From contig OX328109.1 of the NCBI GenBank assembly GCA_946811185.2, positions 13,862,255-13,926,254 of the forward strand: DNA of 64,000 nucleotides. The letters are read 5' to 3'. The position numbers were made by a program, and so were the translations under genes. The notes beneath the pieces are model-generated. The model was not told the origin of the DNA and searched no databases. It saw only the letters and a list, made by a program, of their open reading frames with translations. The stretch comes from Hippopus hippopus. Taxonomy: Eukaryota; Mollusca; Bivalvia; Cardiida; Cardiidae. Shown one piece after another: positions 46,201 to 54,156 of this stretch. How positions within the stretch are numbered: position 1 is the stretch's first letter; each line of letters begins with the position of its first letter.

Positions 46201-49200
46201 GTTTGGAATTCATTTCATTTCCTAGATCTTTTATCAACTTATGACAGAGATGCATTAAAGCTCTCTTTTCCTAGAGCTTTGCTCTGATATATTATGGTTT
46301 GAATCTGCACCTTTTAACGGACATTGTTATGCTGGTTGCACTGTGTGAACCATTTACTGCTTAACCCCATGTTTTACAACATTGGGGACGAAAAACTAAT
46401 GTCAATACTGCAGTTAAAGGGAAAATGCTGGTTACCAGAAATTATTTCTTTCCGTCGGTGTTTTTCTCCCAATTCATGGGTTTTCATAGACGAATCTTAT
46501 CATTTTAGTCTGTTTAATGCTTAATCACACAAGTCCGAGTTTCGATGACCCTGAGACAGGGGCCTTTTAAAAACATAATGGGAAAAGTAAAAAATGTTGA
46601 TAAACAGCATTTTCTACTTTTCCCAAAATGTTTTCTACCCTGTCAAAGAATTTCAGTTCATTTGTGCCACTTTCAGATTTGTCATCTGCAGATGCTTTCA
46701 ATTTGGAAGAGTCCATAATTAGTCATTTGGAAAATGGTTAATGTGTTGTCTGGAAAAGCTTTCAGTATCGACACGTCTGAAATTTTTCTATATTGGTGTT
46801 ATACCTTTACCAAACGATTCCGAGTTTTAAAGACCTTGAGGAAGAAGCCTTCTGAAAACATTGTCGGAAAAGGAGAAAATGCTGGTAACCAGCATTTTCT
46901 CCTTTTTCCCACCATGTTTTCTACCCAATCAAAGACAGATTTTCATCATTTTAGTCATGTTTAAATTGTTGTCTGGAAATGCTTTCAATTTGGACTAGTC
47001 TAAAATTTCGTTGTTTGGTAAAGAGTTGATCTGTATTTCAGTGAGGACCTTTCAGAGCTGTGTATCGTTAGTGAATATTACCCAGTGGGCCTCAGTCCTA
47101 TAGATAACCGTACAGGCATCTGTCGTAACATAACCAATGCCATACATTTGGACGTTTTCTACGCAGAGACGGGAAGGTCGAATGGCTTCCCTATTTATGA
47201 AGTTCTTGGGAGCAAAGTAAGGTACGACCTAAAGGTTTATTGATTCCAACTTACAATATCATTTCTCTGTACTTTGGTTTTTTTTTTTGGTGAATTACAC
47301 AGGTTACTATGAGGTTCAGTAGTGAAGGTGTTGAGCTTATAACCTCAAAGCCCAGGATTTGATCCTCGCAAGAGATACTGGATTTTTCATGAGAGTGTCC
47401 TTTGGCAAGATACTTTAGAACCCCAGCCTAGCACTGATGAAATGCAGAACATACATGTATAAGTAAACTGCCACCATAATATGACTGAAGGAATGTTGAA
47501 AGCAATGTAAAATACCATTCAATCAATTAACTCTTTACCAAGCAATCTCAAGTTTTGACAGCTCTGAGGAAGAAGAATTTTGCAAACATTGTGGGAAAAG
47601 GAGAAAACTCTGATAACAGCTGGTAACCAGTAAAATGCTCCTGTTGCCACAATGTTTTCTGCTATTTAACCCTTTAACAAACAATCCTGAGTTTTAAAGA
47701 CCCTGAGAATATAAAGCTTTTGAAAATATCATGGGATAAGAAGAAACTGCTAGTAACCAGCATTTTCTTTGCTCTGACAAAAGGGGGTTTAAGGGTATCT
47801 CAGTGAAGCATTACACCAAGCAAACCATCACTTAATCATGGATCCATTATCCGTCTTGTCTAACAATTAACTGAATCTGGAGGTAGACTGGTTATTGGAA
47901 ATACATAAACTTTACACTAATAGCCAACACTTTCAACTTATGTCAGCCTGTGTAGACTGTGCAGGCTGACGTGGGTTGATACTTTTTTCAAATGCATAAA
48001 ACACCCTTTTCACAGAGCCAGATTCATATTTTCAGTTATTCTAATACCACATGGGAGGTGAGGTGTTCCGGACTGAATGGTGGTGTATGTGACAGCAGTA
48101 ATACTCAAAGTTTCTACTTAACAAGTTCTGTGAAGTTTACACAGATACCTCCACAAACCCCAGAACCTGTAGCCAAGTAAGTATCTTTGCAAAAAGATGG
48201 TACCAACTTTAAATAGTATCTTTGAACATATTTTTCAACCGTAGAGCCAGGATTCAACAACCATTCTAAATGGCATTTTTAGTCTAATTTTTAAGAATTC
48301 TCTTAATTTCAAAGCAATGCAACTTCTGATTGGCTAAACCATTTCCGGTCTTGCCAAATCAGAGATTGTGTTATTTTCTAAATCTAGGATAAGGCTAAGA
48401 ATGTAGAATGTTTGGTTAATACGAGTCCCGATTTCAACGATAAAATTTTGGACTTGACCAAATTGAAAGCATTTGCAGACAACAAAATGAATGTAGGTCA
48501 AATGTTAAATTTTGTCTTTGATGTGGTAGAAAACATTGTGGGAAAAGGAGAAAATGCTGGTTACCAGCATTTTCTCCTTTTTCCACAATGTTTTCTAAAG
48601 CCTTCCTCTTCAGGGTCATTAAAATACGGGATTGTGTGGTACAAGTAACATTTTATTGACTGAGACATCCTGTTTGATTGGCTAAGACAAAATATCTTAT
48701 CCAATAAGATGAATAGTCATGAAATTAAGATGTAGCATTGAAATTAGAATGGTTTACACATATGGCTATGGAATTTAAGCTTTTGAAAATGTGTTAATTC
48801 TGAGTTTTGGATTTATTTTGTACAAAATAGGATGTTGGATTTGCTATAACTGAAATTTGTTTTTATTATATGAGTAGTACAGTGTATTCTTATTTCCTTC
48901 TTGAAATCAACCAGGCTGATGAAGTGTTTCTTTAACTTCAGTCCGGAGTCAGAAAAGTTTCCTGTAAAGGCCAATGGAATTTGAATTGGTGAATTTATTC
49001 AAGTCACAAACTCACTAGTTCAAACCTGAAAAGTAAATTCTAGGTTTACTGTAAATATTAAGAATAATCTGTTGTTTTATGCCTTTTCCACACAATCCCA
49101 TGTGTTAACAAACCTGAGGAAAAAAGCTTTTGAAATCATTGTGAGAAAAGGGGAAAATTCTGGTTACCAGCATTTCCCCCTTTTCTCACAATGTTTTCTA

Positions 49201-51874
49201 CTGTTTCAGAGATAAATCCTTTTATTTTATCCATATCTAATTTGGACTTTTGCAGATACTTTCAAATTGGACAAGTCTGGAATTTTGTTATCTGGTAAAG
49301 AGTTAACTCTTTACCAAATGATCATCAATCCCTAGTTTTAACTCTTTACCAAACGACAAAATTTTAGACTGGTCCAAATTGAAAGCATTTGCAGATGACA
49401 AAACAAAGGTGACTAAAAATTTAAATTTATTTTGGGAAGGGTAGAAAAGATTGTGGGAAAAGGAGAAAATGCTGGTTACCAGCATTTTCTCCTTTTCCCA
49501 AAATGTTTTCAAAAGGTTTTCTTCACAGGGTCGTTTAAAGTCTGGATTGTGTGGTAAAGGGCTAATAAACCAAAGGAAAAAAGCTTGCCAGCATTTTCTT
49601 CTTTTTCCACAATGTTTTCAACCTTTTCAGAAATAAATCCCATTATTTTGGCCACATCCAACTGCTTTCAAATTTGACACATCTGAAATTTCGTTGTCTG
49701 GAAGAGAGTTAAGACATTAGATGTGTAGGTGTAAAATAAATACGAGGGCTGTTCGATATGTAATGTGTATTGTACCTCAGCGGCATAACGCTTTGCACGA
49801 TTTCGTGGATGATGATATGCTTGAATAGCTCTATTTAATACCTTTCCAACGGTTTAAACACTTCAGCTCCACAGTTTTAAACTTATAGTCATTTCAGTAG
49901 AGCTAGTCGTTGACTACTGTTGTAAAAATGGTTGGGAAACTGATTAAGAATATTAAAGAAATTAGATCTTATATAAAAGTTCGCACAAAACCCGGTCATT
50001 CGGTGATGCAGATTTTTACTGAATTGGGGGAAGTTTATGGGTCTGATAAGGTATCTTATGAGACAGTTCGTAGGTGGAGAAAGAAATTTCTGACTGGCAC
50101 AGAGTCCGTCAAAGATGCAGCAAAATCTGGCCGACCTGTGACTGTAACAGGCAAGGCAAATGTCTCAAAAGTCAGGGAAATAATTGAAAGTGATGGCAGA
50201 TACACGATTCGTGATATTGCCAACATTGTTGGCATATCGCTATCGCGCGTGCATTTCATTTTGAAGTGTATTTTGAAAGTATGAAAGGTTTCTGCCAGAT
50301 GGATACCGCATATATTGACAGATGACCAAAAACGGGTACGAGTACAAACCGCTAAGCAATTTGCTCAAAATGTTTCCCAAATTCAATCGAAGACAATTTG
50401 CAAACATTGTTACTGGTGACGAAACATGGGTTCACTGTTTCGAACCAGTAAGAAAAATTGGAAACAAAATATGGCAAACTAAACACGGTAGAAGGCCTGT
50501 AGTTGCCAAAAGAAGCATAAGCACAAAGAAGGTACTTTATTGCATATTCTTCTCATGTGATGGTATAGCCGAAGGGCAAAAGTGTTACAGGTTAGTATTA
50601 CCGAGATGTTATACTAAAAAAGGTCAAGAAATATTATCTTAAACGGCGCCCTGTGTCAGGATTTAGGCATGTTCGTCTACTTCATGATAATGCTCCATCA
50701 CATACATCTGAGCTTGTGAAGCAATTTTTGAAGTCGGAGGAGGTTACCATCTTGCCACACCCACCGTACTTTCCAGATCTAGCCCCATGCGACTTTTTCC
50801 TTTTTCCAAAACTTAAAAAGTTCTTATCTGGTCATCGTTACAAGTCCTGACAAGCCCTTGGCTCAGCCATCAGTCAGTGCCTCAGAGGTCTACCTAAATC
50901 AGCGTACCGTGACGCATTTCAGAAATGGATTGAGAGATTGAAATTATGTATTTCAAACCGCGGAGAATACTTTGAAGGGATGTAATGTTCATTTCACTAT
51001 TTGAGTTGAATGCTTTTGAGATATCGTACAATACACATTACATATCGAACAACCCTCGTATGTTTATTATATACCAGTAAATTTTCCGGCTCAAATATGT
51101 GTTACAATCAGATAAAATAACACACATGACAAAAAAAAATCTGTATCTACATGTACACAAAGTGAAATAAGGTTTCAAATATGGTATGATGACATATCTC
51201 GCACACTGACTAAGCATGCATTGATTTGCGATTTGATTAGTTAAAATGTTACGCTGTAATATTAATGGGCCATTCATAAAAACAGAGTTACTTCCTTCCG
51301 CACTATTAATTGTCTTGGTTTGTTTACCATTTTCGTATAAAATGTCATTAATTGCAAAATGTTGTCACTAAAAGATGTAGGTATATAAGAAATGGAATAT
51401 TATGTTGTAGTAACTTTCCTAGTGCTTGTACATGTATTTACTTCTCGCTTCGTAATTAAATTTTGACATTGTGCTTGACCTTCGGTCTTGCGCAATAGCA
51501 AATTTACTCACACTGCTCAAATTAAATACAAACACAAAGAAAGTGACTACAACATAATATTCTGTATGCACAGGCAAACAGGTAGGTAGTCAGACATGAA
51601 GCAACCAAAATAAGCTGGCTAGGTGTATAATAACATGACAATGTATCCGAGGGACATAAACAGTATTTTGTTTGTTTGTTGCAGGTATTATGAGACGCCA
51701 GAAGAAGATGACCGGGAGCTGTGTCCACAAGATCGTTGCTGGGACAACCTGTTTTACCCACTGACAGGTCGATATAGATATATCTCCGAGACACGAGAAT
51801 ATGTGTTTGGAATGGTGTCTCTGTCTATTATTTTCTTTGTTGGGTATTTACTGGTCATTCAAACGTATTGGTGA
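31197..51874 (+). CDS. TCTN2: Tectonic family protein, TCTN2-like, complete nine-exon gene
   Basis: Tectonics belong to the MKS/B9 complex of the ciliary transition zone, which gates entry of membrane proteins and Hedgehog components. Exons: 31197-31257, 33804-33910, 35550-35800, 40507-41474, 43046-43163, 44814-44918, 47042-47221, 48036-48176, 51685-51874. Every junction is GT/AG and in phase; total 2121 nt, 706 residues. Seen: signal peptide (1-19), cysteine cluster CPCDLTRGACDIKCCCD (39-55), LLCVEFEYNAFLGYFYDW in exon 3, a Thr/Pro linker (DPVTTTTVPPDCP), at least eight N-glycosylation sequons in exon 4, FGVDISTSCRVLIG in exon 5, and a C-terminal membrane helix (about 682-704) with two residues after it. 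The membrane helix and the length (human TCTN2 is about 700 residues, TCTN1 and TCTN3 about 600) favour TCTN2. No AATAAA signal was seen within about 500 bp of the stop. Confidence 0.88.
31567..31786 (-). mobile_element. TTAA-MITE, complete, 220 bp, TTAA on both sides
   Basis: TTAA at 31563-31566 and 31787-31790; core 31667-31737. A second, worn copy (31791-32011) follows at the same TTAA. Confidence 0.92.
31791..32011 (-). mobile_element. TTAA-MITE, worn, abutting the previous one
   Basis: Core 31893-31965; right end tttttggtaaaagg. Confidence 0.75.
32081..32378 (+). mobile_element. tRNA-SINE, family B, full length
   Basis: Head GCCCCAGTAACGCAGTTGGT, B-box-like TTTCGAATCCC, tail AAATACCAAACAAC. 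In TCTN2 intron 1. Confidence 0.8.
32746..32893 (+). mobile_element. TTAA-MITE, truncated
   Basis: Left end ccctttaccacacaatccca; core 32798-32860. Confidence 0.75.
33122..33342 (-). mobile_element. TTAA-MITE, complete, 221 bp, TTAA on both sides
   Basis: TTAA at 33118-33121 and 33343-33346; core 33224-33293. A worn copy follows at 33369-33570. Confidence 0.92.
33804..33910 (+). CDS. TCTN2: TCTN2 exon 2 (cysteine cluster)
   Basis: Acceptor TTTATTTCAG, donor GTAAGG, 107 nt. It encodes NVAETVIRN and then CPCDLTRGACDIKCCCDT, the hallmark tectonic N-terminal motif. Confidence 0.92.
34079..34258 (-). mobile_element. TTAA-MITE, truncated right
   Basis: Left end aactcttttccacacgagaa; core 34184-34256, then broken by a C/A run at 34278-34310. 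Confidence 0.82.
34377..34596 (-). mobile_element. TTAA-MITE, complete, 220 bp, TTAA on both sides
   Basis: TTAA at 34373-34376 and 34597-34600; core 34479-34547. Confidence 0.92.
34786..35096 (-). mobile_element. TTAA-MITE split by an ACACGAAAAGGGGC fragment
   Basis: Halves about 34786-34919 and 35002-35096; the insert at 34918-35001 is a rearranged piece of the 6352-6590 family. Confidence 0.72.
35348..35500 (+). mobile_element. TTAA-MITE, degenerate
   Basis: Core 35360-35432; the right part retains ttatcgtctgctaatgcttt. Ends 50 bp before TCTN2 exon 3. Confidence 0.65.
35550..35800 (+). CDS. TCTN2: TCTN2 exon 3
   Basis: Acceptor TTTAACCAG, donor GTAAGAA, 251 nt. It encodes ECTADQRETFDGC, then WFPLLCVEFEYNAFLGYFYD, the conserved tectonic LLCV...NAFLG.FY block. 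Confidence 0.92.
36020..36617. other. TCTN2 intron 3, unexplained segment with one open frame
   Basis: The frame at 36398-36607 (MISHGAAFGSVLNGHGNILY ...) ends IKVRIRLNEVGNTVVTSYSP. It has protein-like composition, but exons 3 and 4 join in phase without it. No motif recognised. Possibly a transposon remnant. Confidence 0.3.
36622..36842 (-). mobile_element. TTAA-MITE, complete, 221 bp, TTAA on both sides
   Basis: TTAA at 36618-36621 and 36843-36846; core 36726-36792. Confidence 0.92.
36897..37287. mobile_element. Two TTAA-MITEs in a row, opposite orientation
   Basis: 36897-37073 (reverse, truncated) meets 37078-37287 (forward, complete) at TTAA 37074-37077. Cores 37003-37050 and 37126-37184. 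Confidence 0.85.
37322..37450. mobile_element. Palindromic MITE with AAATAATCTTCTTTCTATCG ends
   Basis: Both ends read aaataatcttctttctatcgt; inner arms gagttatgaggc / gcctcataactc. One arm of the same element is at 19805-19880. Confidence 0.7.
37451..38690. other. TCTN2 intron 3, mostly unidentified
   Basis: Apart from the palindrome at 38132-38305, no coding potential or known repeat is seen. ttggacgttaaattgtaggt and similar strings suggest more worn elements. Confidence 0.4.
38132..38305. mobile_element. Palindromic MITE with GAGGTTATTTAA ends
   Basis: Arms include ttggtacaatattgaa, acactgcagaac and tatattttggac, each returning inverted in the right half. Confidence 0.7.
38692..40055 (-). 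mobile_element. TTAA-MITE split by the AGCTC...CTTGTT element
   Basis: Halves 38692-38781 and 39925-40055; TTAA at 38688-38691 and 40056-40059. Without the insert the copy would be 221 bp, exactly the usual length. Confidence 0.88.
38782..39924 (+). mobile_element. AGCTC...CTTGTT-type element, splitting a MITE
   Basis: Begins AGCTCCACTGGCCGAAGGCC, contains a (gtcc) run and two or three diverged 150-bp units (ccaaatttggcatgtagct), and ends GGGCCATCATGGCCCTCTTG then TT. The two halves of a palindromic MITE lie on either side. Confidence 0.75.
40108..40451 (+). mobile_element. Two forward TTAA-MITEs sharing TTAA 40244-40247
   Basis: 40108-40243 is a right part; 40248-40451 is complete with core 40297-40347. 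The second ends about 56 bp before TCTN2 exon 4. Confidence 0.8.
40507..41474 (+). CDS. TCTN2: TCTN2 exon 4 (large extracellular exon)
   Basis: 968 nt open throughout. Acceptor TCTTTCCAG completes Arg with the preceding AG; donor GTGAGT. It contains GYRNGISVKTGKPVINGTLQ, the conserved L.....G.CL...PV.YL..L segment, many NxS/T sites, and the Thr/Pro linker. Confidence 0.92.
41507..41725 (-). mobile_element. TTAA-MITE, complete, asymmetric core
   Basis: Begins 32 bp after the TCTN2 exon 4 donor. TTAA at 41726-41729; core 41611-41674 lacks part of the right arm. Confidence 0.85.
41782..41907 (+). mobile_element. TTAA-MITE, right arm lost
   Basis: TTAA at 41778-41781; left end cccattaccatgcagattca. 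Confidence 0.7.
42328..42482. repeat. Palindromic repeat with gatcagactgcaca / tgtgcagtctgatc core
   Basis: Core at 42398-42440. Flanks tttcagtctagaaataagac and gctaaggcaacaatagttgt recur at 29220-29400, 57895-58070 and, as core only, near 3534, 17900, 31408, 35225, 59990 and 60965. Confidence 0.7.
42562..42822 (+). mobile_element. tRNA-SINE, family A, full length
   Basis: Head GCCGGATAGTTCAGTGGTTA, tail CTCCAATACAAACAAACA. In TCTN2 intron 4. Confidence 0.85.
43046..43163 (+). CDS. TCTN2: TCTN2 exon 5
   Basis: Acceptor TTACTTCAG, donor GTAAGT, 118 nt. It encodes SLCINAGRQDINFGVDIST then SCRVLIGLAEFSDCSGL, the conserved VxFGxxxxSxC pattern. Confidence 0.92.
43205..43470. mobile_element. Palindromic element, GAGCCATGCTCTG type
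   Basis: Ends tgagccatgctgtgtgaaaa and cagaaacctggctca. It begins about 40 bp after the TCTN2 exon 5 donor. Confidence 0.82.
43625..44168 (+). mobile_element. Three forward TTAA-MITEs in a row
   Basis: 43625-43824 (TTAA 43825-43828), a worn piece 43829-43952, and 43959-44168 (TTAA 43955-43958). Cores 43678-43725 and 44018-44083. Confidence 0.82.
44814..44918 (+). CDS. TCTN2: TCTN2 exon 6
   Basis: Acceptor GTTTTACAG, donor GTAAGT, 105 nt, phase 2 to 2. It encodes RKLIINRLNALMPSSVLGRR and then NNRGYWVDVLR. Confidence 0.9.
44936..45164 (-). mobile_element. TTAA-MITE, complete
   Basis: Starts 17 bp after the TCTN2 exon 6 donor. Core 45046-45112. Confidence 0.85.
45245..46192 (-). mobile_element. 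Non-autonomous hAT element with BED-finger remnant
   Basis: 948 bp bounded by TAGGGGTG inverted ends. It is flanked by an exact 8-bp duplication, CTGAAAAC (45237-45244 and 46193-46200), the hAT signature. Sub-terminal sequence is rich in atatcgcgat and ccggtataccgg. Lies in TCTN2 intron 6. Confidence 0.85.
45545..45745 (-). pseudogene. BED zinc-finger remnant of a hAT transposase
   Basis: 66 codons: KADVWKHFGLKKRKLGSTIV then DGVVVCLICKMQ. The W-x-HF...C-x-x-C pattern is the first half of a BED finger (ZBED/hAT). The His pair and the catalytic domain are missing, so this is an internally deleted element. Confidence 0.7.
46515..46737 (+). mobile_element. TTAA-MITE, worn
   Basis: Core 46568-46634. 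A core fragment precedes at 46415-46465 and a right-end fragment follows at 46738-46802. Confidence 0.75.
46805..47026 (+). mobile_element. TTAA-MITE, complete, abutting TCTN2 exon 7
   Basis: Ends cctttaccaaacgattccga and GTTGTTTGGTAAAGAG; core 46855-46924. Only 15 bp separate it from exon 7. Confidence 0.88.
47042..47221 (+). CDS. TCTN2: TCTN2 exon 7
   Basis: Acceptor TGTATTTCAG; donor chosen at 47222 (GTACGA) because it is the only choice that keeps phase 2 into exon 8. It encodes EDLSELCIVSEYYPVGLSP and ends GFPIYEVLGSKV. A palindromic MITE ends 15 bp before the exon. Confidence 0.87.
47299..47530 (+). mobile_element. tRNA-SINE, family C
   Basis: Head degenerate (gaggttcagtagtgaaggtg), B-box-like GATTTGATCCTCG, tail ATACCATTCAATCAATTAA. 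In TCTN2 intron 7. Confidence 0.72.
47531..47768 (+). mobile_element. Two truncated TTAA-MITEs in a row
   Basis: 47531-47667 and 47668-47768, both forward and missing the right half. The second is cut by the element at 47769. Confidence 0.75.
47769..48028. mobile_element. Palindromic element, GAGCCATGCTCTG type, abutting TCTN2 exon 8
   Basis: Left end ttgctctgacaaaaggggg, right end CTTTTCACAGAGCCAGATTC. TCTN2 exon 8 starts 7 bp beyond, so the element supplies most of the acceptor context. Confidence 0.82.
48036..48176 (+). CDS. TCTN2: TCTN2 exon 8
   Basis: Acceptor ATTTTCAG, donor GTAAGT, 141 nt. It encodes SYSNTTWEVRCSGLNGGVC and SFYLTSSVKFTQIPPQTPEP. The acceptor follows directly on a palindromic element. 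Confidence 0.9.
48250..48425. mobile_element. Fold-back MITE, diverged relative of 23248-23412
   Basis: Starts attcaacaaccattct and ends agaatgtttggttaatac; the centre has gattggctaaacc. Confidence 0.5.
48427..48645 (-). mobile_element. TTAA-MITE, nearly complete
   Basis: Core 48528-48597; right end gggattgtgtggtacaag. Confidence 0.83.
49084..49302 (+). mobile_element. TTAA-MITE, complete, arms co-varied
   Basis: Core 49132-49197 reads GTGAGAAAAGGGG / CCCCCTTTTCTCAC: both arms changed together. TTAA at 49303-49306. Confidence 0.88.
49342..49561 (-). mobile_element. TTAA-MITE, complete, 220 bp
   Basis: TTAA at 49338-49341; core 49445-49510. A fragment (49575-49708) follows. Confidence 0.88.
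49743..51058 (+). mobile_element. Third mariner-family transposon, inactive
   Basis: 1316 bp with TA on both sides. Terminal inverted repeats of 33 bp differ at one position (CGAGGGCTGTTCGATATGTA on the left). The best preserved of the three mariners. Located in TCTN2 intron 8. Confidence 0.93.
49910..50985 (+). pseudogene. mariner transposase relic, three frames
   Basis: Three open pieces in successive frames: 49910-50284 (paired HTH half, with SYETVRRWRKKF and SGRPVTVTG), 50322-50642 (VTGDETWVHCFEP) and 50653-50850 (LLHDNAPSHT ... FPDLAPCDFF). The D34D spacing is kept and all three Asp are present. Two frameshifts and a stop at 50848 break the gene. The C-terminal RGEYFEGM follows in frame after that stop. 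Confidence 0.88.
51685..51874 (+). CDS. TCTN2: TCTN2 exon 9 (stop, membrane helix)
   Basis: Acceptor TTTGTTGCAG. It encodes YYETPEEDDRELCPQDRCW, then the C-terminal hydrophobic helix VFGMVSLSIIFFVGYLLVI and QTYW before TGA at 51872. Confidence 0.92.
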
Positions 51875-52021
51875 AGTGCTGATATCTTATAACATAGATC
51901 TGTGATAATTTCTTGTATAGCATTTCTATCGGCATATCACTTTTTTAAGTGTTGCAGTAGACGACATTTGAAAACACTGTGGGGACAGGGTCTGATCTAA
52001 GACCTACACTGTCAATTTTTT

Positions 52022-52236
52022 ACCTCTTTAAAGACAAAAGTTTGGACTTGACCAAACTAAAAGCATTTGCAGATGAAAAATTAAATGTACCTCAAATGAC
52101 GACACCAGTCTTTGATAGAGTAGAAAACAGTGTGGGAAAAGGAGAAAATGATGGTTACCAGCATTTTCTCCTTTCCCCACAATGTTTTCAAAGGGCTTCT
52201 TTCTCAGAGTTGTTAAAACTTGGTATTGTGTGGTAA
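52022..52236 (-). mobile_element. TTAA-MITE, complete, 148 bp after the TCTN2 stop
   Basis: Core 52124-52190. Likely in or near the TCTN2 3' UTR. Confidence 0.85.
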
Positions 52237-52239
52237 AGT

Positions 52240-52471
52240 GGGTTGATGATAGTCCTTGCGTGAGGATTCATTTCTCTTTCACCGCTGACCATCGTCTTGA
52301 CGATTGTTATGTGGGAAAGCAGCCATTGGCTTGGAAAGAAAATTGTGTGGGGTACTGGTAAAAAAGACTCCAGGAAAGCATGGATAAGTGCACTGGCTGC
52401 CGCCATATATAATATTAATAACTTAAATAATGTTGAAAACGGTGCTTAACCCCATACAATCAATCAATAAT
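52240..52471 (+). mobile_element. tRNA-SINE, family B, 5'-truncated
   Basis: Lacks the tRNA head and ends CCCATACAATCAATCAAT. Sits in a palindromic MITE; the MITE's right quarter appears both before (52179-52237) and after (52472-52532) the insert. Confidence 0.75.
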
Positions 52472-52676
52472 GTTTTCAAAAGCTGTCTTTCTCATAGTTG
52501 TTAAAACTTGTGATTGTGTGGTGGAGGGTCAAAACTCTCAAAAAAATGACAGTGCTTTAAGTTTGAATACAAACATAGCTGGATGTGGAATGGAATATTA
52601 TATGAATTGGCCATGATCATTGATAAAGAAGACAGTGTGTTTGAAATGTATGTTGTGATGCTGTGAAAAGATTTGT

Positions 52677-53049
52677 AGTTTTTACCAAACAATCCCAAAT
52701 TTAACAACCCTGAGAAAGAGGCCTTTTGAAAACACTATGGGAAAAGGAGAAAATACTGATTTTCTCCATTTCCCAAAATGTTTTCTATCCTGTCTATGAC
52801 TGGATTTATCTTCTGAGCCTCATTTAACCCTTCAACTCACAATCCTGATTTTTAACAACCCAGAGGAAGAAAGCTTTTGAAAACATTGTGGGCAAAAGAG
52901 AAAATGCTGGTAAGCAGTATTTTCTCCTTTCCCCACAATGTTTCCTATCCTATCAAGGACAAATTTTGTCATTTAAGCTTACTTTTGGTTTGTCGGCTGC
53001 AAATGCTTTCAATTTGGTCGAGTTCAAAATTTTGTCGTTTGGTAAAGAG
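52677..53049 (+). mobile_element. Two forward TTAA-MITEs
   Basis: 52677-52823 (truncated) and 52828-53049 (complete; TTAA 52824-52827; core 52879-52944). Confidence 0.83.
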
Positions 53050-53160
53050 TTATTAAACATGTGAATATTATCATTATAGATCATGACAGAGTGCTGTAAA
53101 TTTCATTTCTTTCATCCATTTCCTTTATCAACCCAGATGGCATATAAGATGTGTCTTTAA

Positions 53161-53381
53161 CTCTTTACCAAACAACATAATTTTGGACTAGTCCAAATTG
53201 GAAGCATTTGCAGACAAAAAAATTGATGTGACTCAAAAATTGAAATTTGCTTTAGGAAGGGTAGAAAACATTGTGGGAAAAGGAGAAAATGCTGGATACC
53301 AGCATTTTCTCCTTTTCCCACAATGTTTTCAAAAGGCTTCTTTCTCAGGGTCGTTAAAAGTCGGGATTGTGTGGTAAAGAG
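53161..53381 (-). mobile_element. TTAA-MITE, complete, 221 bp, TTAA on both sides
   Basis: TTAA at 53157-53160 and 53382-53385; core 53264-53334. A worn copy follows at 53388-53528. Confidence 0.92.
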
Positions 53382-53556
53382 TTAATGAGTGAAATCTGTC
53401 TTTGAAAGGATAGAAGACATAGTGGAAAATGGATAAAATGCTTGTAACAAACATTTTTTCCACTTCCCACTATGTATCCAAGTTTCTTCAGATCGTTGAA
53501 ACATTCAGGATTGCTAAGTAAAGGATTATGCTTGACTACATAAAAAAACTTTATAA

Positions 53557-53828
53557 ATGAGCCTTGCTCTGTGAAAAGGGGGTCTAATGCATCTGCAAAA
53601 AATATCAATTTATATCAGCCTGCCCTGTCTTCGCTGGCTGACATGGGTGGAAACTTTTTGCCTCTGGTTAATTTTCTGCATGTCAAAAGACCAGTCTACC
53701 TCATGGTTCAGTTGTTTGTTATACAAAAAGGATTATATCGATGCATAATTATATGTTGACTTGCTTGGTACACATATCATGCATCACAGTGATACATTAA
53801 ACCCCCATTTGCCAGAGCATGGCTCATA
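53557..53828. mobile_element. Palindromic element, GAGCCATGCTCTG type, reversed
   Basis: Ends ATGAGCCTTGCTCTGTGAAA and ccagagcatggctcat. The inner hairpin lies to the left, so the element is inverted relative to the others. Confidence 0.82.
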
Positions 53829-53895
53829 TACATTATTGACATAGAGTGTGTATGAAAGTTAATTATATACATATATGCAAGTAAACTGCCATTAA

Positions 53896-54116
53896 CCCAT
53901 TACCACACAATCCCTACTTTTGACGCCCCTGAGAAAGAAGCCTTTGGAAAACATTGTGGGAAAAGGAGAAAATGCTGGTAACCAGCATTTTCTCCTTTTC
54001 CCACAGCATTTTCTACTCTTCCCAAACCAAATTTTAATTTTTCAGTCACCTTTATTTTGTCGTCTGCAAATGCTTTCAATTTGGACCAGTCTAAAATTTT
54101 CTCGTGTGGTAAAGAG
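53896..54116 (+). mobile_element. TTAA-MITE, complete, 221 bp, TTAA on both sides
   Basis: TTAA at 53892-53895 and 54117-54120; core 53947-54010. Confidence 0.92.
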
Positions 54117-54156
54117 TTAAAATATTATGAACACATGTATTTTCATTACTGTTGTT

